Part shown: one piece after another, positions 17,586-26,588 of the stretch
Layout: every line of letters starts with the position of its first letter
Position numbering within the stretch: position 1 is the first letter of the stretch
Origin: Pseudomonas cichorii
GTDB taxonomy: Bacteria > Pseudomonadota > Gammaproteobacteria > Pseudomonadales > Pseudomonadaceae
Assembly: GCF_003700275.1 (NCBI RefSeq)
Contig: NZ_RBRE01000017.1
Span: 124,001 to 188,000 of the forward strand
Length of the DNA: 64,000 nucleotides
Direction of reading: 5' to 3'
Position numbers and translations under genes: made by a program
The notes under the pieces: generated by a model
Told to the model about the DNA's origin: nothing
The model's database searches: none
What the model saw: only the letters and a program-made list of their open reading frames with translations

Positions 17586-18536
17586 ATGTTTGAAGCGCTC
17601 GGTGACATGTCTCTGGATCTGCTGCGTGCCTTTGAGGCCGCAGCCCGCCTGCGCAGTTTCACGGCGGCAGCCATGGAGCTGGGCACGACTCAACCTGCGA
17701 TAAGCCAGCAGATAAAGCGCCTGGAGGAACAATTGGCGACCCGCCTGTTCGACCGGATCTACCGCGGGATCGAACTGACCGAGGCGGGGGAAGTCCTGTT
17801 CAGCCATGTGCAGAGCGGCTTGCAGTCGATGGACAGCGGGCTGGTTGCGATCACCGAGCAGCACCAGCATGAGGTGTTGCAGGTCGCGACTGACTTTGCA
17901 TTCGCCTCTTACTGGCTGATGCCGCGCCTGCATCGCTTTCACAAACAACATCCGGATGTGGACGTCAGCCTGGTGACCAGCGAGCGCAGCCACAGCATGC
18001 TGAGCGCCGATATCGATGTGGCGGTGTTATTCGGCGACGGGCGTTTCAAACAGGGGGAGAGCCGCTGGCTGTTCAGCGAAGAGGTCTATCCGGTCTGTAG
18101 CCCGAAACTGCTGGCCGGACGTGCTACGCCACTGCCCAATGAAGTCCTGCGCGAGTTCGCGCTGCTGCATTTGCGCGGCGAAGGCAGCAACAACTGGTTC
18201 GACTGGGCAAGCGTGTTTCGCGCCCTGCATATCCCGCAGGCTCCGGCGCCCGGCCAGTTGCGCTTCGACAACTACACACTGCTGATCCAGGCCGCCATCG
18301 CCGGGCAGGGCATCGCCATCGGCTGGCGGCATCTGGTGGATGATCTGCTCGATCAGGGCCTGCTGTGTCGCCCCATCACGGCCACGGCAATTTCCGCCTG
18401 CGGTTATTACGTGGTCCTGCCGCAGCGCAAGCGTCGGCTGCAGGTCGTGCAGCAGTTTGTCGACTGGCTGGCCAGCGAACAGGCGCTCAGTGGTGAATCA
18501 TTGACTGGCAAACCGCTACCGTCGATTGCGGTTTGA
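17586..18536 (+). CDS. LysR regulator of choline-sulfate utilisation
   Basis: This LysR-type regulator of about 316 residues has an N-terminal helix-turn-helix (LRSFTAAAMELGTTQPAISQ) and a GcvA-like effector domain. It matches the family found divergently next to betC (choline sulfate utilisation transcription factor). It likely controls betC-choX from the 114-bp intergenic region, which contains GCAG/CTGC dyad halves at about 17505-17525. The start may be 17586 or the ATG at 17607 (MSLDLLRAF). The second begins the conserved LysR region, but the first has the better upstream GGATAAG. Confidence 0.88.
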   Translation: MFEALGDMSLDLLRAFEAAARLRSFTAAAMELGTTQPAISQQIKRLEEQLATRLFDRIYRGIELTEAGEVLFSHVQSGLQSMDSGLVAITEQHQHEVLQVATDFAFASYWLMPRLHRFHKQHPDVDVSLVTSERSHSMLSADIDVAVLFGDGRFKQGESRWLFSEEVYPVCSPKLLAGRATPLPNEVLREFALLHLRGEGSNNWFDWASVFRALHIPQAPAPGQLRFDNYTLLIQAAIAGQGIAIGWRHLVDDLLDQGLLCRPITATAISACGYYVVLPQRKRRLQVVQQFVDWLASEQALSGESLTGKPLPSIAV

Positions 18537-18587
18537 TCCACATCTGTGGATAACTGGGGGCAATCTAGAGTTAAGGAGGACTTGGTA

Positions 18588-18920
18588 ATGCCGGATGCTC
18601 AGGGCTATCACGCCCACGTTTATTTCGATGCACAGAGCATCGACCAGGCACGAGCGTTATGCGAAGCAGCCGTCGAACGATTTGGCGTACAGATGGGTCG
18701 GGTCCATGAACGTCTTGTAGGACCGCATCCTGACTGGAGCTGCCAACTGGGGTTCACCCATGCTCAGTTTGCCGATGTGGTCCTGTGGCTGACGCGCAAC
18801 CGCAACGGCCTGGTGGTTTTTCTGCACCCGCTGACCGGCGATGAACTGGCAGACCACACCGAACATGCAATCTGGATGGGCGCGATTCGGCCTCTGGATA
18901 CCTCTATATTCAAGGCTTGA
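18588..18920 (+). CDS. DOPA 4,5-dioxygenase family protein
   Basis: The 110-residue protein matches the small DOPA 4,5-dioxygenase-like family. Histidines sit in YHAHVYFD (near the start), VGPHPDWS and FLHPLTGDELADHTEHA, as expected for metal ligands of this ring-cleaving fold. Its natural substrate in bacteria is mostly unknown. A strong ribosome-binding site AGGAGGA (18574-18580) fixes the ATG at 18588. It lies 51 bp after the choline-sulfate regulator and may be read from the same transcript, with no clear functional link. Confidence 0.85.
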   Translation: MPDAQGYHAHVYFDAQSIDQARALCEAAVERFGVQMGRVHERLVGPHPDWSCQLGFTHAQFADVVLWLTRNRNGLVVFLHPLTGDELADHTEHAIWMGAIRPLDTSIFKA

Positions 18921-19089
18921 GGTGCAGGTGGGTGAAGAAAGAGAACCGTGTATAACCTGCTCCGCTATAAGCAGTGAAGATGTTCCAGGTCATGGAATGG
19001 TGACTTCCCCTTCAGGCAAATGGCTTCAGCAGTGGTTTGTCGGTAATGTTTGAATCCAATAGCGCTATCCCGTGGAGATATGTCATCAC

Positions 19090-20013
19090 ATGGACATTCG
19101 CATTCTGAAAAATCTCATGCGAGTCGCGCAGTGCGGCTCTCTCACCGCAGCCTCCGAAATGTGCTGCCTCAGCGTGCAGGCATTGGCTGCGCAACTGAAC
19201 AAGGTCGAAGCGCAATTTGGCTTCAAGCTGTTCAAGCGCTCCAACAAAGGGCTGACCCTGACCAATGCCGGCCTTGAGCTTGAGCCTTATGTCGAGCAGG
19301 TGCTGGAAGCCAGCCGACAACTGGACAACAAGGTGGCCGCGCTCAATGTCTCGTCCTCGCGGATTTTGCGGGTGGCGCTCAACAGCACCCTGTCGAGCGA
19401 GGTCAACCGCTGCATCGTGGCGCGCATGATCGAGGCGTTCGATGACTGCCAGCTGGAATTCAGCTACGCCGAGTCGGTGGAAAACCTCAGCAAGCTGAAT
19501 CACGAAAGCTTCGATCTGGCGGTGCTGATCGGCCCGCAGTCGGTACGGCCCAGCGTGCTTCTGCCGTTTGTGCAGGTGCAGGTCGTGGGTGTCCATTGCG
19601 GGCCGCAGAATACGCCGCTGTCGTCTCTCAATGAGAAACTTCAGGTTCGCCCCAGCAGCAGTTGCCCGTACTCCGAGAGCTTCCAGCGCTTCATTGCTGG
19701 CGGCACGCCCAAGAAAGGCAAGCCGCCGAGTATCGTCTACTCGGGCAGCGAGACGCTGACGCTGTCGTTGATCAGGCAGTTCGATGGCATTGGCCTGGTG
19801 TCCCGCAGCGTTGCCGAACAGAGTGGCCTGACCATTGTTCCGGGCTTTGAAGACTCTCTGGAAGTGCATCTGGTAGTCAACAACTCGAGCCTGTCGTGCC
19901 AGGCATTGAATTACGTGGTGCACACCGCATTACAGGACAGTACCGATAATAATGTAGGCCGCCACACCAACCGCCACACTGAGAAACAGATTCCTGCTCA
20001 GGTATGCGCATAA
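19090..20013 (+). CDS. LysR-family regulator next to the AzlCD cassette
   Basis: The 307-residue protein has a LysR-type N-terminal helix-turn-helix (MDIRILKNLMRVAQCGSLTA then LSVQALAAQLNKVEAQFGFK) and an effector-binding domain. The ATG at 19090 has GGAGAT about 10 bases upstream. An in-frame GTG at 19072 overlaps that site. Its last 84 bases overlap the 3' end of azlD on the opposite strand. By position it probably controls the amino-acid modification and export cassette at 19930-22124. The effector is unknown, with an amino acid the obvious guess. Confidence 0.85.
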   Translation: MDIRILKNLMRVAQCGSLTAASEMCCLSVQALAAQLNKVEAQFGFKLFKRSNKGLTLTNAGLELEPYVEQVLEASRQLDNKVAALNVSSSRILRVALNSTLSSEVNRCIVARMIEAFDDCQLEFSYAESVENLSKLNHESFDLAVLIGPQSVRPSVLLPFVQVQVVGVHCGPQNTPLSSLNEKLQVRPSSSCPYSESFQRFIAGGTPKKGKPPSIVYSGSETLTLSLIRQFDGIGLVSRSVAEQSGLTIVPGFEDSLEVHLVVNNSSLSCQALNYVVHTALQDSTDNNVGRHTNRHTEKQIPAQVCA

Positions 20014-20247
20014 CAGCGTCGGCAATGCGGCAAGAAACTCGGGGCGGTCGAATTGCAGTTGCTGGTTCTTGATCAGCAGCGGCGTCACGGTAATCGCGGC
20101 CACGATCGCCACCGGCAGGTATTCCAGTGCCTTGGCGATGAAGTCCGGCCAGTGCTCGGTATTGACCTGCAACGGCAGGGTGCGTGGCAGCAGCGTGACG
20201 GCGACCATCGACGCCACGACCAGAATCAGGAACGCTTGTTCAGACAT
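19930..20247 (-). CDS. azlD: AzlD-family branched-chain amino acid export subunit
   Basis: This 105-residue membrane protein has three to four hydrophobic segments and a family-typical start MSEQAFLILVVASMVAVTLL. AzlD pairs with AzlC to export branched-chain amino acids or their analogues. It begins inside the end of azlC (22-bp overlap). Its 3' end overlaps the convergent LysR gene. Confidence 0.88.
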   Translation of the reverse strand: MSEQAFLILVVASMVAVTLLPRTLPLQVNTEHWPDFIAKALEYLPVAIVAAITVTPLLIKNQQLQFDRPEFLAALPTLLCAYLSRNLFLSVAVGVAAYIIIGTVL

Positions 20248-20915
20248 AGACCTGCCCCACAGCCCAGAAGAGTGGCGATAAATACATTGAAGGCGGAATC
20301 CCCCAGCAGGCTGAGGCCACCCATGCAGAGCACGGCCACCAGCGCCGCGATCAGTTTCTTGCGGGTATCGCACAGCGAAACCAGTACGTACAGCATCATG
20401 GCGCTCAGCGCGTAGTCGAGCTGGTAGTTCACCAGATGCGCCGCATATTTCGCGCACAGTGCACCGAGCAGGCCACCGGCGACCCATGACGTGTGGCAAT
20501 AGAGATTGAAGCCGATCAGGTAGCGGGCCGTGACTGGCTGGTCCTTGTTGAGGCGCACACTATGGAACGCGAAGGACTCGTCGGTCAGCTCTGCGCCATA
20601 GCAGAAACGCTCCAGACGGCTCAACTTCAGGGTACGCAACGCCTTGGCCATATACACCGACATCAGCATATGCCGGGCATTGATCAGGAAGGTGGTGAGG
20701 ATGATCGTCGGCAGCGAAGCGCCTGCGCTCAACAGCGCCAGCGCAGCGAACTGCGAGGCGCCGGCATAGACGAACAGGCACATCGCGACCGGCAGCCAGA
20801 GCGGAAAGCCCGCGTTGACCGCCATGAGTCCGAACACGAAGGACACGGCGAAGTAACCGGCCACGACCGGGCTGGCTTCGGCAAACGTCCTGGATTTCTG
20901 CTTTTCGACAGGCAT
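20226..20915 (-). CDS. azlC: AzlC-family branched-chain amino acid export permease
   Basis: The protein has about 229 residues and contains the AzlC signatures FAEASPVVAGYFAVSFVFGL, AGASQFAALALLSAGAS and FLINARHMLMSVYMAKAL. AzlC with AzlD forms an exporter known from azaleucine resistance in Bacillus and branched-chain amino acid efflux in Corynebacterium (BrnFE). The ATG at 20915 follows the acetyltransferase stop by 23 bp. A TTG at 20957 is a possible alternative that would overlap it. Context suggests the cargo is a hydroxylated or acetylated amino acid made by the two upstream genes. Confidence 0.9.
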   Translation of the reverse strand: MPVEKQKSRTFAEASPVVAGYFAVSFVFGLMAVNAGFPLWLPVAMCLFVYAGASQFAALALLSAGASLPTIILTTFLINARHMLMSVYMAKALRTLKLSRLERFCYGAELTDESFAFHSVRLNKDQPVTARYLIGFNLYCHTSWVAGGLLGALCAKYAAHLVNYQLDYALSAMMLYVLVSLCDTRKKLIAALVAVLCMGGLSLLGDSAFNVFIATLLGCGAGLCLNKRS

Positions 20916-20938
20916 GGTCTGATCGATCGATAGCTTGC

Positions 20939-21394
20939 TCAAAGGTCTTTCTCGCAAGTGATTTCGCCCTTGGGTTCATGAAATCCCAGGCTATTCCAGA
21001 AATTGCGTCCCACTAGATTATCGTCATCGACGAACAGAAACATACGCCGCACATTGAGACGTTTCATATCCGTGGTTGCCGCATCCACCAGGCACTGCCC
21101 CACACCCTGGCCACGATATTCAGGGCTGACCGCCAGATGATTGATGGTTCCGCGGGTACCCAGCACGCCGCCCATCACCGCTCCGACGATCTCGCCCTGG
21201 GCATTTTCGGCCATGTAGGCGATGGTGGTATCGCGGGTCAGGATACGTTGCAGGCATTTGGTGTCCTGCCACAGACAGAAAGCGACCTCCTGGAAAGAGT
21301 GGAAGAAACTCTCCAGCAACGCGGCGTCCTGATAGGTCGCGCGCTTGAGCAGGGCGATTTCTGCAGGTTCGAGGTTTTCAGCGAACAATGTCAA
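20939..21394 (-). CDS. GNAT-family N-acetyltransferase
   Basis: The 151-residue protein has a single GNAT fold, with the acetyl-CoA motif A region INHLAVSPEYRGQGVGQCLV and the motif B end NFWNSLGFHEP. The likely start is a TTG at 21394 with GGGGAC upstream, giving a 17-bp overlap with the preceding dioxygenase. No ATG lies nearby. The substrate is unknown. The overlap with a free-amino-acid dioxygenase and the downstream exporter suggests it acetylates the hydroxylated product or protects against it. Confidence 0.85.
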   Translation of the reverse strand: MTLFAENLEPAEIALLKRATYQDAALLESFFHSFQEVAFCLWQDTKCLQRILTRDTTIAYMAENAQGEIVGAVMGGVLGTRGTINHLAVSPEYRGQGVGQCLVDAATTDMKRLNVRRMFLFVDDDNLVGRNFWNSLGFHEPKGEITCEKDL

Positions 21395-22124
21395 AAGGCG
21401 TCCCCGGCAAGGAAAATGAAATAGCCAGAATCTGCCGATAGGCCATTTTATGAGGATCGCGATTGCTCGCAGGCGTTACATAGTGGCGCATTTCACGATC
21501 CAGGAAGAACGTGGTGTCCAGCACTTCATCGTAGGTGACCGCCGCCAGTTGTTCTTCCCCGGCGTTGTACAGCCGGCTCTGCGCGCCTTCGACGTTCTGC
21601 TTGCCCCAGAAGTGCACGCCGCTGAAGGGATAGCCATCGCAATGGATACCTTCAGGGGTGATTTCCAGGGTTTTTCCCGGCTTGATTTCGATGCGGATCT
21701 GATGGATCTGGCATTGCCAGATCTTGGTGTGCAGCTCCGGGGGCAGGACGTGCTTGTAGACCTCAAAGTCCAGGTCTATGAGGCTGCGGATCACCGGTGA
21801 AGCGATGACTTCATCGGAAAAGTCCTGAAAATGTCGCTCCAGACCGCCAACGTAACGGTTGTGCTCGGTGGACTGGACATAGGCACGGTGTTCGAGCTGG
21901 CGTACATCGCGCGTGACAGGGTTGTATTCAAAGTCGCTATAGCGGCGAAACCGCATGCCTGAATCGGCCTGCCCGTAGTACTTGTCTTCTTCCATGTTCT
22001 CCCAGCTCTTGGTGAGCCGGATGAAATCGGCGAAATGACCGTACAGACTAAAATCGCTGCCTAGAACATTTGCAAACTTGTCACGTTGTAGCGAGTGGCC
22101 AACTTCCTTGTTCAAGACAAGCAT
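21378..22124 (-). CDS. 2-oxoglutarate/Fe(II) amino acid dioxygenase
   Basis: The 248-residue protein belongs to the family of L-isoleucine-4-dioxygenase (IDO), which hydroxylates free aliphatic or sulfur amino acids using Fe(II), 2-oxoglutarate and O2. The iron triad is visible as H161-x-D163 (GIHCDGYPFSG) and H213 (REMRHYVTP). R230 (AYRQILAISF) is placed to bind 2-oxoglutarate. P. syringae members of this family are known to hydroxylate free L-amino acids. Which one this protein uses cannot be read off. AAGGACC lies upstream of the ATG. It is the first gene of the cassette. Confidence 0.88.
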   Translation of the reverse strand: MLVLNKEVGHSLQRDKFANVLGSDFSLYGHFADFIRLTKSWENMEEDKYYGQADSGMRFRRYSDFEYNPVTRDVRQLEHRAYVQSTEHNRYVGGLERHFQDFSDEVIASPVIRSLIDLDFEVYKHVLPPELHTKIWQCQIHQIRIEIKPGKTLEITPEGIHCDGYPFSGVHFWGKQNVEGAQSRLYNAGEEQLAAVTYDEVLDTTFFLDREMRHYVTPASNRDPHKMAYRQILAISFSLPGTPFDIVR

Positions 22125-22228
22125 TTTCAGGGTCCTTTTCTACGGTGAGCGCCTAATTTAGACGTCACGGCAGATAGTTCCATGAAAAAGAATTTCAGGC
22201 ATATCAAGCCTGGATTGATGCGCCTGAA

Positions 22229-22255
22229 GGGCTGCCTGCCGCAAGCAGACAGCCC
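22229..22255. terminator. Hairpin between trpA and the dioxygenase gene
   Basis: GGGCTG (22229-22234) and CAGCCC (22250-22255) pair, with an inner GC/GC match. It lies about 120 bases past the trpA stop on the minus strand. There is no T-run, so its role as trpBA terminator is tentative. Confidence 0.4.
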
Positions 22256-22377
22256 GTTTCAACCGGTAGGTGAATCAATTCAGTGCACCATCGGGAACAG
22301 CGTAGACGATACCTGCGCACAGCGCGATTCAGACCAAACTGCTGCCCCCGACTTGCATGGCTGGCCGCAACCGGCCT

Positions 22378-23190
22378 TCAGCTATTGCGGGCCTTGCGCA
22401 CGCCTTCGGCCAGCGCCGCGCACAGGCTGAGCACGCCATCCACAGCATCTTCAGGGGACTTGGCCGTGGCGATCTTGTCCACCAATGCCGAGCCCACCAC
22501 CACGCCTTCGGCCAGACGCGCGATAGCCGCTGCCTGCTCCGGAGTACGGATGCCGAAACCGACACTGACCGGCAGATCGGTGTGCCGACGCAGGCGCGCA
22601 ATGGCTTCGGTAACGTGCTCGGTGGTCGCCGATCCGGCACCGGTCACACCGGCCACCGATACGTAGTAGACGAAACCGGAACTGCGCTCCAGCACACGCG
22701 GCAGGCGTGCGTCATCGGTGGTCGGCGTGGTCAGGCGAATAAAGTCGATTCCCGAAGCCTGGGCCGGCGTGGCCAGTTCGGCGTCATGCTCGGGCGGCAG
22801 GTCGACAATGATCAGGCCGTCCACACCGGCATCCTTGGCAGCGGCCACGAAAGCATCCACACCAAAGCGGTGGATCGGGTTGTAGTAACCCATCAGCACG
22901 ATAGGCGTGGTCTGATCATCACGACGGAACTCGCTGACCATCTGCAGGGTTTTCAGCAAAGTCTGCCCGGCGTCCAGTGCGCGCAGGGTCGCCAACTGGA
23001 TCGCGACGCCATCAGCCATCGGATCGGTGAACGGCATGCCCAGCTCGATCACATCGGCACCGGCGGCTGGCAGGCCCTTGAGGATTTTCAGGGACGTGTC
23101 GTAGCCAGGGTCGCCCGCCGTGATGAAGGTTACCAGCGCTGCACGACCTTCGGTTTTCAGCTGGGCAAAACGTTGTTCAAGACGGCTCAT
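22378..23190 (-). CDS. trpA: Tryptophan synthase alpha subunit
   Basis: TrpA splits indole-3-glycerol phosphate to indole and glyceraldehyde 3-phosphate, passing indole to TrpB. The 270-residue TIM barrel shows the catalytic glutamate in [15 protein letters not shown], the aspartate in [11 protein letters not shown] and the phosphate-binding [15 protein letters not shown]. It overlaps the trpB stop by 4 bp, consistent with translational coupling. In Pseudomonas, trpBA is controlled separately from trpE/GDC by the neighbouring activator TrpI. Confidence 0.96.
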   Translation of the reverse strand: MSRLEQRFAQLKTEGRAALVTFITAGDPGYDTSLKILKGLPAAGADVIELGMPFTDPMADGVAIQLATLRALDAGQTLLKTLQMVSEFRRDDQTTPIVLMGYYNPIHRFGVDAFVAAAKDAGVDGLIIVDLPPEHDAELATPAQASGIDFIRLTTPTTDDARLPRVLERSSGFVYYVSVAGVTGAGSATTEHVTEAIARLRRHTDLPVSVGFGIRTPEQAAAIARLAEGVVVGSALVDKIATAKSPEDAVDGVLSLCAALAEGVRKARNS

Positions 23191-24416
23191 ACCGGCTTCT
23201 CCTGGGTCTTTTCGGCAGCGGCCATGTGGTTCATTACGGTTTGCATGTCTTTGTCACCACGCCCGGAGAAGCACACGACCATCAAGTGGTCAGCGCTCAG
23301 GGTCGGCGCGCGCCGGATGGCTTCGGCCAGGGCGTGGGCAGTTTCCAGCGCCGGGATGATGCCTTCGAGGCGGCAGCATTTATGGAAGGCGTCCAGCGCC
23401 TGCTCATCGGTGATGCTGACGTATTCGGCGCGCTTCACTTCATGCAGGTAAGCGTGCTCCGGGCCGATGCCGGGATAGTCCAGGCCGGCGGAAATCGAAT
23501 GGGCATCGGCGATCTGGCCGTCCTCGTCCTGCAGCAGGTAGGTACGGTTGCCGTGCAGGACGCCCGGTACGCCACCGTTGAGGCTGGCGGCGTGCTGCTG
23601 GGTGTCTACGCCGTGACCACCGGCCTCGACACCAATGATCTGCACGCTGGCGTCATCGAGGAACGGATGGAACAGGCCCATGGCGTTGGAACCACCACCC
23701 ACGCAAGCGACCAGACTGTCCGGCAGGCGTCCTTCCTTCTCGTGCATCTGAGCCCTGGTTTCCTTGCCGATGATCGACTGGAAATCACGGACCATCGCCG
23801 GATACGGGTGCGGACCCGCAACGGTGCCGATCAGGTAAAAGGTGTCTTCGACGTTGGTCACCCAGTCGCGCAGGGCTTCGTTCATCGCATCTTTCAGGGT
23901 ACCGGTGCCGGAAGTGACCGGAACGATCTCGGCGCCCAGCAGCTTCATGCGGAACACGTTGGCCTGCTGGCGCTCGATGTCGGTCGCGCCCATGTAGATC
24001 ACACAAGGCAGGCCGAAACGGGCGGCGACCGTGGCAGTCGCAACGCCGTGCATGCCCGCGCCGGTTTCCGCGATCAGGCGCTTCTTGCCCATCCGCTTGG
24101 CCAGCAGGATCTGGCCGATACAGTTGTTGATCTTGTGCGCGCCGGTGTGGTTCAGCTCTTCGCGCTTGAAGTAGATCTTCGCGCCGCCGCAGAACTCGGT
24201 CAGGCGCTCGGCGAAGTACAGAGGGTTGGGACGGCCGACGTAATCGCGCTGAAAGTACGCCAGTTGTTCGGCGAACTCGGGATCGGCCTTGGCGGCTTCG
24301 TACTCGCGGTTCAGGTCAAGCACCAGCGGCATCAGGGTTTCAGCTACATAGCGGCCACCAAACGAGCCGAACAGGCCGTTGGCGTCGGGGCCGCTGCGAA
24401 AGTTGGTCTGGGTCAT
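23187..24416 (-). CDS. trpB: Tryptophan synthase beta subunit
   Basis: TrpB condenses indole with serine to tryptophan using pyridoxal phosphate. The 409-residue protein has the PLP lysine at K95 ([10 protein letters not shown]) and the phosphate-binding [12 protein letters not shown]. Residues 11-31 hold the conserved [17 protein letters not shown]. The ATG at 24416 was preferred to an upstream in-frame start at 24443 because it matches the family N-terminus and has GAGGACTC-like purines in front. It is divergent from trpI. Confidence 0.96.
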   Translation of the reverse strand: MTQTNFRSGPDANGLFGSFGGRYVAETLMPLVLDLNREYEAAKADPEFAEQLAYFQRDYVGRPNPLYFAERLTEFCGGAKIYFKREELNHTGAHKINNCIGQILLAKRMGKKRLIAETGAGMHGVATATVAARFGLPCVIYMGATDIERQQANVFRMKLLGAEIVPVTSGTGTLKDAMNEALRDWVTNVEDTFYLIGTVAGPHPYPAMVRDFQSIIGKETRAQMHEKEGRLPDSLVACVGGGSNAMGLFHPFLDDASVQIIGVEAGGHGVDTQQHAASLNGGVPGVLHGNRTYLLQDEDGQIADAHSISAGLDYPGIGPEHAYLHEVKRAEYVSITDEQALDAFHKCCRLEGIIPALETAHALAEAIRRAPTLSADHLMVVCFSGRGDKDMQTVMNHMAAAEKTQEKPV

Positions 24417-24544
24417 GAGGACTCCGGTTGCAGTCTTGGGCAAATGGATTGAGCCGGATCGGCAATGGGTTCACTTTAACCAGCGCAGGCCCGGATGAAA
24501 ACCGATAAGATCGCCGCAACCTGTCAGGAAAACTCACAGATACC
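24417..24544. promoter_or_regulatory. trpI/trpBA divergent control region
   Basis: This 128-bp region separates the divergent trpI and trpBA starts. In Pseudomonas TrpI binds here and activates trpBA when indoleglycerol phosphate is present. The region contains candidate LysR half-sites, but no single box could be assigned with confidence by eye. Confidence 0.5.
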
Positions 24545-25453
24545 ATGAGCCGCGACCTTCCTCCTCTCAATGCCTTGCGCGCCTTTGAAGCCACTGCTCG
24601 CATGGGTAGCGTCAGTCAGGCTGCGGAACAGCTGCACGTGACCCACGGTGCGGTCAGTCGACAGTTGAAAACCCTGGAAGAGCACTTGGGCGTGACCCTG
24701 TTCAGCAAGGATGGACGCGGCCTGAAACTCACAGATGCAGGTATCCGCCTGCGTGAGGTCAGCGGCGAGGCTTTCGACCGCCTGCGCGACGTCTGCGCCG
24801 AACTGAGTCAGGGCAGCGCGGACGCACCCTTCGTGCTCGGCTGTTCCGGCAGCCTGCTGGCGCGCTGGTTCATTCCGCGCCTGGGACGCCTGAATGCCGA
24901 ACTGCCGGACTTGCGCCTGCATCTCTCGGCGGGCGAGGGCGATCTGGACCCGCGCAGGCCCGGACTGGATGCGTTACTGGTATTTGCCGAGCCGCCATGG
25001 CCTGCGGACATGCAGGTTTTCGAGTTGGCCAGCGAACGTATCGGGCCGGTATTGAGCCCGCGTTTCGCACGTTTCGAGACCTTGCGCCAGGCACCGGCCC
25101 AGGCGCTGGCCAACGAATCGCTGCTGCACACCACCTCACGCCCGCAAGCCTGGCCAAGCTGGGCGCAACAGCACAGGATCGAAGCGCAGGCGCTACGTTA
25201 CGGGCAGGGTTTCGAGCATTTGTATTATTTGCTGGAGGCGGCCGTGGCCGGCCTGGGGATTGCCATTGCGCCCGAGCCGCTGGTCACTGACGACCTGCGA
25301 GCCGGGCGCCTGGCTGCGCCTTGGGGTTTCAGTGAAACCCCGGCACGACTTGCTCTCTGGGTTCCCCGACGCGCCGCTGACGGTCGGGCGCAGCAACTGG
25401 CTCACTGGTTGAAAAATGAGCTGGAGCGCTCCATCGAGCCGATCAGAAAATGA
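24545..25453 (+). CDS. trpI: TrpI transcriptional activator of trpBA
   Basis: The 302-residue LysR-family protein has the helix-turn-helix [22 protein letters not shown]. Its start [20 protein letters not shown] is characteristic of TrpI/GcvA-like regulators. Divergent placement next to trpBA is the classical Pseudomonas arrangement, in which indoleglycerol phosphate is the inducer. Its stop codon directly abuts the stop of the convergent DUF883 gene at a TGATCA site. Confidence 0.93.
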   Translation: MSRDLPPLNALRAFEATARMGSVSQAAEQLHVTHGAVSRQLKTLEEHLGVTLFSKDGRGLKLTDAGIRLREVSGEAFDRLRDVCAELSQGSADAPFVLGCSGSLLARWFIPRLGRLNAELPDLRLHLSAGEGDLDPRRPGLDALLVFAEPPWPADMQVFELASERIGPVLSPRFARFETLRQAPAQALANESLLHTTSRPQAWPSWAQQHRIEAQALRYGQGFEHLYYLLEAAVAGLGIAIAPEPLVTDDLRAGRLAAPWGFSETPARLALWVPRRAADGRAQQLAHWLKNELERSIEPIRK

Positions 25454-25780
25454 TCAGTCGCCGCGCTTGATCAGCAGGTAGGCAGCAAGCAGGCCAATGG
25501 CACCGACTGCAACACCGGCGGTTGTCCACGGGTGTTCCTGAGCGTAGTCGCGAGTCGCCAGAGCGTTTTCGCGGGTCTTGACCTTCACGTCCTCGTAGAG
25601 ATCGCTGAGCAGATGACGCGAATGGCTCAAGGCATTCTCGGCGTTGGCCTTGAGGCTTTTGAGGGTCTTGCGCGACTCTTCGGAAGCATCGCCCTTGAGG
25701 CTCTCCAGAGACTTGAGGAGGCTTTCGATCTCCGCTTCCATGCTTTGCAACGAGGCTTTACGAAGTGAATTGCTAGCCAT
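25454..25780 (-). CDS. DUF883 (ElaB/YqjD-like) membrane-anchored protein
   Basis: The 108-residue protein has a long amphipathic helical region rich in Glu, Lys and Ser (about 1-80). A C-terminal membrane segment (HPWTTAGVAVGAIGLLAAYL) ends in IKRGD. This is the ElaB/YqjD/YgaM architecture, whose Escherichia coli members are stationary-phase proteins that tie ribosomes to the inner membrane. Function here is inferred from the family. The ATG at 25780 has GGAGAAA upstream. Confidence 0.9.
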   Translation of the reverse strand: MASNSLRKASLQSMEAEIESLLKSLESLKGDASEESRKTLKSLKANAENALSHSRHLLSDLYEDVKVKTRENALATRDYAQEHPWTTAGVAVGAIGLLAAYLLIKRGD

Positions 25781-25946
25781 GGTATTTCTCCTGCTGTGAT
25801 GAGTACGTGTGTTGTTTCCGACTACGGGCTTTTTGGAAAGTGCGATGCAATTTCTGCAAATTGCTGAACTTTTCTCTGCCTTTTCCTGACAGAAACAGAG
25901 AGCGTCGCCATCGCTGCGCTCTTTCACACTTCCAGGGAGAACTGCC

Positions 25947-26162
25947 ATGAGTGATCACCGCACCTACAAGAAGATCGAGCTGGTTGGCTCGTCGACCACC
26001 AGCATCGAAGACGCCATCAACAATGCGATTTCAGAGGCCAGCAAAAGCCTGCAGTATCTGGAGTGGTTCGAGGTGACGGAAACCCGCGGACACATTGAAA
26101 ACGGCAAGGTTGCGCACTATCAGGTGACTCTCAAGGTAGGCTTTCGCATCGCCAACAGCTGA
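25947..26162 (+). CDS. Dodecin flavin-binding protein
   Basis: The 71-residue protein matches dodecin, a small protein that forms a hollow dodecamer storing flavins or coenzyme A. It shows the family pattern [20 protein letters not shown], the flavin-stacking tryptophan in LEWFEV, and [13 protein letters not shown] at the end. AGGGAGA lies 7 bases before the ATG. A strong terminator follows at 26220-26246. It sits between stress-associated genes. Confidence 0.92.
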   Translation: MSDHRTYKKIELVGSSTTSIEDAINNAISEASKSLQYLEWFEVTETRGHIENGKVAHYQVTLKVGFRIANS

Positions 26163-26219
26163 TAGGCTCTGAATCTTTTCACTGGCCGATTGCCATAATT
26201 TCCGCTACAGATAGAACTC

Positions 26220-26246
26220 ACTGCCACGCACCTGCTGCGTGGCAGT
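26220..26246 (+). terminator. Terminator after dodecin
   Basis: ACTGCCACGCA (26220-26230) and TGCGTGGCAGT (26236-26246) form a perfect 11-bp stem with a 5-base loop. A moderately T-rich stretch (CGTTATTGTGTGCTT) follows. Confidence 0.7.
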
Positions 26247-26304
26247 CGTTATTGTGTGCTTCATCATGAAGTGCCTGTATTTGTCAGACGAGGGAGTGTT
26301 ATTG

Positions 26305-26526
26305 ATGAAGAAGTTGCTATTGGCAGTGACGTTGCTGAGCCTTACGGGAACCGCCATGGCGGCCAGGAATTGCGAGGAGCTCAAGGCGGAAGTCGATGCG
26401 AAGATCAAGGCGCATGGCGATTTCCCGTTCACACTTGAAATTGTCCGCACTGAAGATGTCCGTGACGCCAAAGTGGTCGGCTCCTGTGACGCCGGGAGAA
26501 GCAAGCTCATTTACAAGCGCGGCTGA
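26305..26526 (+). CDS. DUF1161 periplasmic small protein (copy 1)
   Basis: The 73-residue protein has a signal peptide (MKKLLLAVTLLSLTGTAMAA). The small secreted domain has a conserved cysteine pair (NCEELK and GSCDAG), likely a disulfide. It matches DUF1161, of unknown function. A second copy lies 1.8 kb downstream at 28367. The ATG at 26305 starts the signal peptide, and longer upstream reading is not needed. Confidence 0.85.
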   Translation: MKKLLLAVTLLSLTGTAMAARNCEELKAEVDAKIKAHGDFPFTLEIVRTEDVRDAKVVGSCDAGRSKLIYKRG

Positions 26527-26532
26527 TGTCCT

Positions 26533-26582
26533 GCGCGGATGAATGCGCTCCCGCAGTGCAGGAACGCATTCATTCGCGAACA
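26533..26582. repeat. REP/BIME palindromic repeat
   Basis: GCGCGGATGAATGCGCTCCC and the inverted GGAACGCATTCATTCGCG arms lie back to back, 7 bases after the DUF1161 stop and just before the convergent oxidoreductase stop. It is the same REP family as at 5451, with a tight 8-base spacer. Confidence 0.88.
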
Positions 26583-26588
26583 GCAACC

